From Voacanga thouarsii (taxonomy: Eukaryota; Streptophyta; Magnoliopsida; Gentianales; Apocynaceae): a DNA stretch of 64,000 bases. A program made the position numbers and the translations under genes. The stretch covers positions 1,054,001 through 1,118,000 of the forward strand of contig JANUWF010000008.1 in assembly GCA_026120185.1 (NCBI GenBank), in the 5' to 3' direction. The notes below the pieces were generated by a model. That model searched no databases, had not been told where the DNA came from, and was given only the letters and a program-made list of their open reading frames with translations. This document shows, piece by piece, positions 58,269-64,000 of this stretch (positions are counted from its first letter, which is position 1; each line of letters opens with the position of its first letter).

Positions 58269-58490
58269 AAAATGTCAGGGATTCGGATCCAGAGTGGGTC
58301 CGGTGCTAGGTAGGGCTGGTAAGGTTAGTGCCAGGTACATTCTGGGGGAACAATACCCTTCACAAAAATAGCCGAAAGAAAAACATCTAGGGTTCGAATC
58401 CAGAGTAGGGCGGCACAAGGTAGGGCTGGTAGGGTCGGTAGTAGGTCCATTTTGTTGGAACAATGCTCGCTTCACAAAATTGAAAGTTGT
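58269..58490. repeat. Imperfect ~117-bp direct duplication
   Basis: GGATTCGGATCCAGAGTGGG and GGTAGGGCTGGTAAGG near 58279-58325 recur as GGTTCGAATCCAGAGTAGGG and GGTAGGGCTGGTAGGG near 58391-58435. Each copy ends with GGAACAAT and CTTCACAAAA. Confidence 0.85.
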
Positions 58491-58639
58491 CCAGTGCACA
58501 TTCGGCCCTTGGTCGGGCTCTTGGGACTAGCGCCGAGTATGCTCTGCTGGGCATCATTTCTACGTGAACAACTTCTGATTGACGTCCTTTGTACACCAGT
58601 AGTATGGTCTGTTCTCGATCCTCTTTTGGCAATGTCCAC

Positions 58640-61245
58640 ACACTATCCCATCTTAAATGAGTTGTAGATATGTGTGAAGATTGAGTTAGAATTATTTGAA
58701 GCGGGCTCTCGTCAACGGATCAGGCAAGCTCAACTTTGTTTCGGCTTCGTTTTCTCCCCCTTCTTGAGCTTGATCCTCATGACCGGATTGATTCCTATCA
58801 TTTTCCCTTTCTTGCAATGCATTCATCCTCGAATCATATCATACATCATAAGGAGAAAGATCAGCTACATTAAAAGTTGCACTTACATTATACTCACTCG
58901 GTAGATCAATCTTGTAGGCATTATGTCCATAGCGTTCAAGAACTTGGAACGGTACATCCTCTCACGGTTCGAGCTTTGACTTGTGTTAGGTGGTAAATCT
59001 CTCCTTATGCAAATGCACCTAAACCCAGTCTACTGGCTCAAATATCACCTGCTTTCTTCCTTGGTTGCACTTGCTTGGAATGGTTTCATTTCGTTTTTCA
59101 ATTAGAGATTTAACTTTCTCATGCATGGATTTAATTAGCTCAGCCTTCTTTTTGCCATCAAGACTCAATTGTTCATCTACAGGTAAAGGAGTTAAATTCA
59201 TGGGGTTAATGGATTAAACCCATAAACAACTTGAAATTGAGAAAAAGTAGTAGTAGAATGGACAGTTCTATTATATGCAAACTCTATATGTGGAAGACAT
59301 TCTTCTTAGTTTTTTAAGTTCTTGTTGATGATTGCTCGTAGTAGTTGCGTGAGAGTTCTGTTGACAACCTTTGTTTGTCTATCCATTTGTGGGTGACAAG
59401 CTGTAGAAAATAACAAGTTAGTTTCAAGTTTTGCCCATAATATTCTCCAAAAATGACTTAAAAATTTAGTATCCCTGTCAGTAACTATACTCTGTGGTAA
59501 CCCATGCAATCTTACCACTTCTTTGAAAAATAAACCTGCAATATGGGTAGTGTCATTAGTTTTTGCACAAGGAATAAAATGAGCCATATTAGAAAATCGA
59601 TCAACAACTATAAAGATGGAATCTCCCCTCCCCCCCTCCCCCTCTTAGTCTATGGCAAATCCAATATGAAATCTATTGAAATATCTTACCAAGGTGTATT
59701 AGGAATGGGTAAAGGCGTATATAACCCTTGGGGTAGTGTTTTAGACTTGGCCCTTCTACATGTAATGCATGAGTTACAATGCCTCTCTACATCTCCCCTT
59801 ATTTGTTGCCAATAAAAATGCTCTTGCAAAATACTTAATGTTTTTGAAATTCCAAAATGACCCATTAAACCTCCTCCACGAACTTCCGTCACTAACAATT
59901 CTCTCAAGGATCTTTTTGGTATGCAAAGTCTACCCCTTTGAAACAAAAACCCATCAAGTCTATAAAATTTTTTAAAAGCACATTTTTCACAAGCATGATA
60001 AATCTATCCCAATTCTTCATCATTTGCATATAAATCCTTAATAAGCTCAAAACCAAGTAATTTTCCATCCAAGGAATTGAAAAGCACATACCTACAAGAT
60101 AATGCATCGGCTACTACATTATTCTTACCTTTCTTGTATTTGATCACATATGGAAATGTACCAATGAACTCCATCCATTTGGTATGCCTTTTGTTCAACT
60201 TTTGTTGGCCTTTTAGATACTTTAATGTTTCATGATCAGTATGAATGATAAATTCCCTAGGTAACAAATAATGTTGCCAATGGTGCAAGGTCCTCACTAA
60301 TGCATACAATTCCTTGTCATAAGTGGAAAATTCAAGGATGCTCTTGATAGCTTCTCACTACAAAATGCAATAGGTTTTTCATCCTAAGTCAATACAACAC
60401 CTATTCCTATTCTACTAGCATCACATTCCACTTCAAAAACTTTTTCAAAATTAGGCAAAGACAACAATGGGGCTTAACTCAATTTTGATTTCAAAGCAAT
60501 AAAATCCTTTTCTTGTTCCTCTCCCCATGTAAACCCCACATTGTTTTTAATAACTTTAGTCAATAGGGCAGCTATTGTGCTAAAATTTCTAATGAAACAT
60601 CTATAAAAACTGGCTAACCCATGAAAGCTCCTTACCTCAGTCACAGAAGTAGGTGTTGGCCATTCCCGTATTGCCTTGACCTTTTCTTCATCAACTTCAA
60701 TACCTTTTAAACTTACAACATAACCAAGAAAAGTTATCTTTTCCAAACAAAAGGAACATTTATCAAAATTTGCATATAATCTTTCTCTTCTAAGAGCAAT
60801 AAACATACACTTAAGATGATGCAAATGATCTTCATAAGTTTTGCTATAAATCAAAATATCGTCAAAATACACCACAATAAATTGTCCAATATATTCTCGC
60901 AATACATAATGCATCAATCTCATGAAAATACTAGGTGCATTTGATAACCCCAAATGGTATCACAAGCCACTCATATAAGCCCTGTTTGGTCTTAAATGCA
61001 GTCTTCCATTCATCACCTTCCCTAATCCTAATCTGATGATATCCAGATTTCAAATCAAATTTTAAAAATATGTATGATCCATGCAATTCATCCAATAAAT
61101 CGTTAAGTTTAGAGATAGGGTAACGATATTTTACTGTTATGTTCTTAATAGCCCTGCAATCAACATACATCCTCCATGATCCATCTTTCTTAGGCACCAA
61201 CAACACTGGAACTGTGCTTGGACTTAAACTCTTTCGAACATGGCC
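58640..61245 (-). pseudogene. pol: Ty3/gypsy pol fragment (gypsy-3): reverse transcriptase to C-terminus, broken
   Basis: Minus-strand order: reverse transcriptase from 61245 ([34 protein letters not shown]) with a frameshift near 60950, the catalytic [12 protein letters not shown] near 60860, then RNase H ([17 protein letters not shown] near 60245; ADALSCRY near 60110). Integrase follows with an HHCC finger near 59870-59780 (HFGISK, CNSCITCRR) and [13 protein letters not shown] near 59490. The tail has QVIFEPVDWVWVHLHKERF near 59040, then SATFNVADLSPYDV near 58870 and PLTRARFK near 58730. That NVSATFNVxDLSPxD-type tail is typical of a plant gypsy group without a chromodomain. Gag, protease and the 5' LTR are missing because the gypsy-4 LTR begins at 61246. 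Several stops occur. Confidence 0.9.
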
Positions 61246-64000
61246 TGTAACACCCCACTACCTAGACCCAACAGGGCCAGGGATGTCGCTCCATCCTAAG
61301 GACAAGGGGTCTTTATAACTAGGTTACATAAAAATAAAATAAAACAAAAGACTTTAAAATTAAATTTATTACAACCCAAAAGATAAATACTGGCACAAAT
61401 CCAAAATAAATTGTTTGCAACAATCTCTCAAACAATACTTAAAGTAAATAACAAGAGTCTTCAAGCAAAGCAACATTCTAGCTAATGATCTCCACAGCAG
61501 GATCTTCCTCAAAATATGGCATAAAAGGTGGTGAGATAAAAATCTCAGTAAGCCCGTGTGTACTTTAAGTGTTTCAGGTAAAATAATTCATGTATGCAAG
61601 TTGTAAAAGTTTCATAGGGAAAAGTGTTGGCAAGCAATAAATAAGTGTTGAAAATAAAGAGTGGTGTTTCACTTTTCAAATCATACATGTGCACAATAAA
61701 TACAACCACTCAAATGGGTAGCCATGGGTTACCACACGTTGGGCCCCATGACCAATAACAGTCAGAATGCCACACTTTGTACAATGCTGACAAAGGTAGG
61801 TGTACGGCCTACCGGGTGAGATACTCCTCCATCTCTACACCCAAACTTACCGGTTGTCCACTCCGGAACACACAGTCCACATGACTGAAACTTGCTAGTG
61901 CGGACTGGTATGACCTACTGGACTGGCATCCGATCCAGGAAGGACTCACCCCTCAGAGGTGGCCACCTACTGAGAGACTTACCCTAACCTTTCAAAGACT
62001 AGTCCTGGTAGCCTACCCTTATTGAGTACTCAACGTTAATTGTTCCGCTTGGGAGAAAATTGATCAAACTTTGCTTAATTTGGAAATAGCAATTAAGGGT
62101 TTCCAAAAGTCTAGTCAAGTTGGATTTTAGAAAAAGTTTAGATTTGTGTAAAACTGTTTGTTCAATTTTCCAAATGATTTGCTTGACTGAAATAAAAAGG
62201 GAAAAGAAAATAGTCCTTAATTGCCTTTACAAATAAATGTCCATATACATCGCATTTGCTTGCCACAATAACTTTTGATCTTCACAAAACTCCATGCAGG
62301 AGCTTACCTGCTTCTTTGCTTGCTCTACACAAAAGTCTTTCAAGGCTGACCTAACCCCTGCCTGGGGTAAACACAAAACATAGGGTCACATTCAAGCTAT
62401 ACCTGCCTTACATAAATAATTCTTAGCTTAACTAGATACATCCATGACTAACCATGATCTTAATGTCCTAAGCTTTAAGGCTAGATGCTGAAGAATTTTA
62501 CAAACTAAGTCTAGTTTGATAGATTGAAATAACTAGGGGTCCTAAAATAATTGTTAATAAATTATAGACTCAAATAATAATTCTTGAGTGTTATTATTAA
62601 TAAATAAACCAAGGTTTGAATTTTAAATATTATTAAGTCTTATTTGATATTAAGAAATGGTAATTTAAAAAAAAATAGCTTTATTATAAATAAATAATAA
62701 TTTTTAATTAATTTTGAAGAGATAATAAATAATTAAAAATAATAATTAAAATTTATTAATAGATTATTTTAAATTTTCATTTAATAAAAATATTAATAGT
62801 TTGATTTAATATTCTACTACAAATGCCCTAGTGTTTCGAATTTTTTGAAGAAAAATATAGTAGTAGTTTTAATTTATGTAATAAAATTTGCTAATGAATA
62901 TAGCTTAGAATTTACAAGAAAATAATCTTACATCATGGTCTTCCTATTGCTAAAAAAGATTCATGATCCCATTCTCCATCATCAAACAAGAAATTAATCC
63001 ATTCATGCACCAACACTTGAACTATCTCATACTATCACATGGCCAAAATCCTACTAAGCATAATCATCAAACATGATTTCCATGGGAAAATAAGATCATC
63101 AAAAGCCTAATCACCTTTGGTGTCATAATGTCTAATCATGCTTCAACATCCATTAAATTCATCAAGCATGAAGAATATATATTGATTCGAAAGGAAAACA
63201 TATACATCCTAGTCAAATACAACCATCATCATGTCATAACTTCATCCCCTAATCCACATGCATATATTCAATCTCCCAATCATAATCCATTTCTCTATCA
63301 TCAACTAGGAGACATGATTTTCGAATTTAATAAGAGAAATTTAAGAATGAATACTTGATTGTCGAGTCCTTTGATGAAGACAAAAGAAGGTCCACGCGTG
63401 ATGGAATGACTTGAGTGATCCAATGAAACAACGTTCATGGTTGATGGTTTGATCAACCATTTCGGTTGGAAGAGGGTGAGAGAGAGAGAGAGAAAAAGAA
63501 AGAGAGCATTAGATAGGGGTATTAAGAATTGAATGGAAGAAGATGAACAAGAAGATTGTTCTTATTTTACCTTGTTGATGTTCTTGAGGTCTTCAAGAAA
63601 CCCTGATTTTTTTATCCGGTTGAAAATTCTTGTTTGCGAGATTTTGTGTTATAAATGGCAGAAATGAAGTCTAGGGATTAAGTAGAGATGATTGGGAGTA
63701 TTTGAGAGTGATTGGTGGTGTTTGGAGTTGGTTTAGGCTTGAAGAAGTTTAGTGTGTGTTCTTGGTGTTTTAGGTGAAAATGGAGAGAAACTAGAAGAAG
63801 TGCTGTGTGAATTCTGCTAGGAAGCTGGCCGAATGGTAGGGTGTGATTGAGGGTTTCGGTTTTCAGCTCTGTGAGAGAGAGAAACTAGATTTTATTTGAA
63901 ATTTAAATGGAGGAAATGGTGGAGATGTTTAAGGCAAAAGATCAGCTATGGTGTTTGATCAAGAGAGGTGTCTAGGAGCTTTAATGGTGTTGGCTGGAAC
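61246..64000 (-). repeat. Long gypsy LTR (gypsy-4), same family as gypsy-1, cut by window end
   Basis: Begins TGTAACACCCCACTACC and follows the layout of 7475 onward: GGGATGTCGC, CAAGGGGTCTTTATAACTAG, the ACCGGGTGAGATACTCC block near 61815, an AT-rich block at 62560-62900, then a GA-rich microsatellite near 63475. It cuts the reverse transcriptase of gypsy-3 right after the residues before VPVLLVPKK. Whether it is a solo LTR or part of a full element cannot be seen. No protein-coding gene lies in it; ORF 63128-63358 is chance. Confidence 0.88.

Noticed and set aside
58275..58641. Overlapping minus-strand ORFs rich in Pro and Thr
   Set aside because: They translate the ~117-bp direct duplication outside the pol coding end and show no family match.

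Overview
This is a gene-poor, AT-rich stretch of a flowering-plant nuclear genome, most likely a eudicot. Plant-type transposable elements fill almost all of it: Ty3/gypsy chromoviruses with LTRs over 4 kb, Ty1/copia elements with long leaders, and CACTA, hAT and Mutator-like DNA transposons. I found no intact host gene. The only host-derived coding sequence is a WD40 gene fragment carried by a Pack-MULE and one putative exon inside the CACTA element. The species cannot be named from the sequence.

Layout. (1) 1-11808: a minus-strand Tekay/Del-type gypsy element (gypsy-1) with a 4334-bp 5' LTR, a 3' LTR cut by the window edge, tRNA-Met primer site, polypurine tract, decayed gag-pol with chromodomain, and an extra acidic ORF between the primer site and gag. 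(2) 11809-15480: a decayed Mutator-like transposase gene split by a 1531-bp solo LTR. (3) 15481-17653: AT-rich sequence, then a promoter-like stretch with two perfect hairpins. (4) 17654-53803: a minus-strand copia element (copia-1) expanded by nested insertions: a 4348-bp gypsy solo LTR at the end of its coding region, a Pack-MULE just upstream of its gag start, and a 22-kb CACTA element in its right LTR. The CACTA contains a 14-kb copia element (copia-2), which contains a 4.8-kb hAT element. (5) 53804-57044: an Athila-like remnant with one LTR. (6) 57045-57765: a copia reverse-transcriptase fragment. (7) About 58640-61245: a minus-strand gypsy pol (gypsy-3), truncated by a further long gypsy LTR (gypsy-4) that runs off the window at 64000.

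The insertion order in the main nest is readable: copia-1, then CACTA, then copia-2, then hAT, supported by target-site duplications and, for the CACTA, by the uninterrupted site in the other copia-1 LTR. Every transposition ORF seen carries stops or frameshifts, so the elements look inactive. The most unusual features are the extra ORF of gypsy-1 with three SUMO-interacting-motif-like segments, tRNA-like A/B-box segments at a fixed offset in the long gypsy LTRs, and a ~150-bp tandem array inside the CACTA element.
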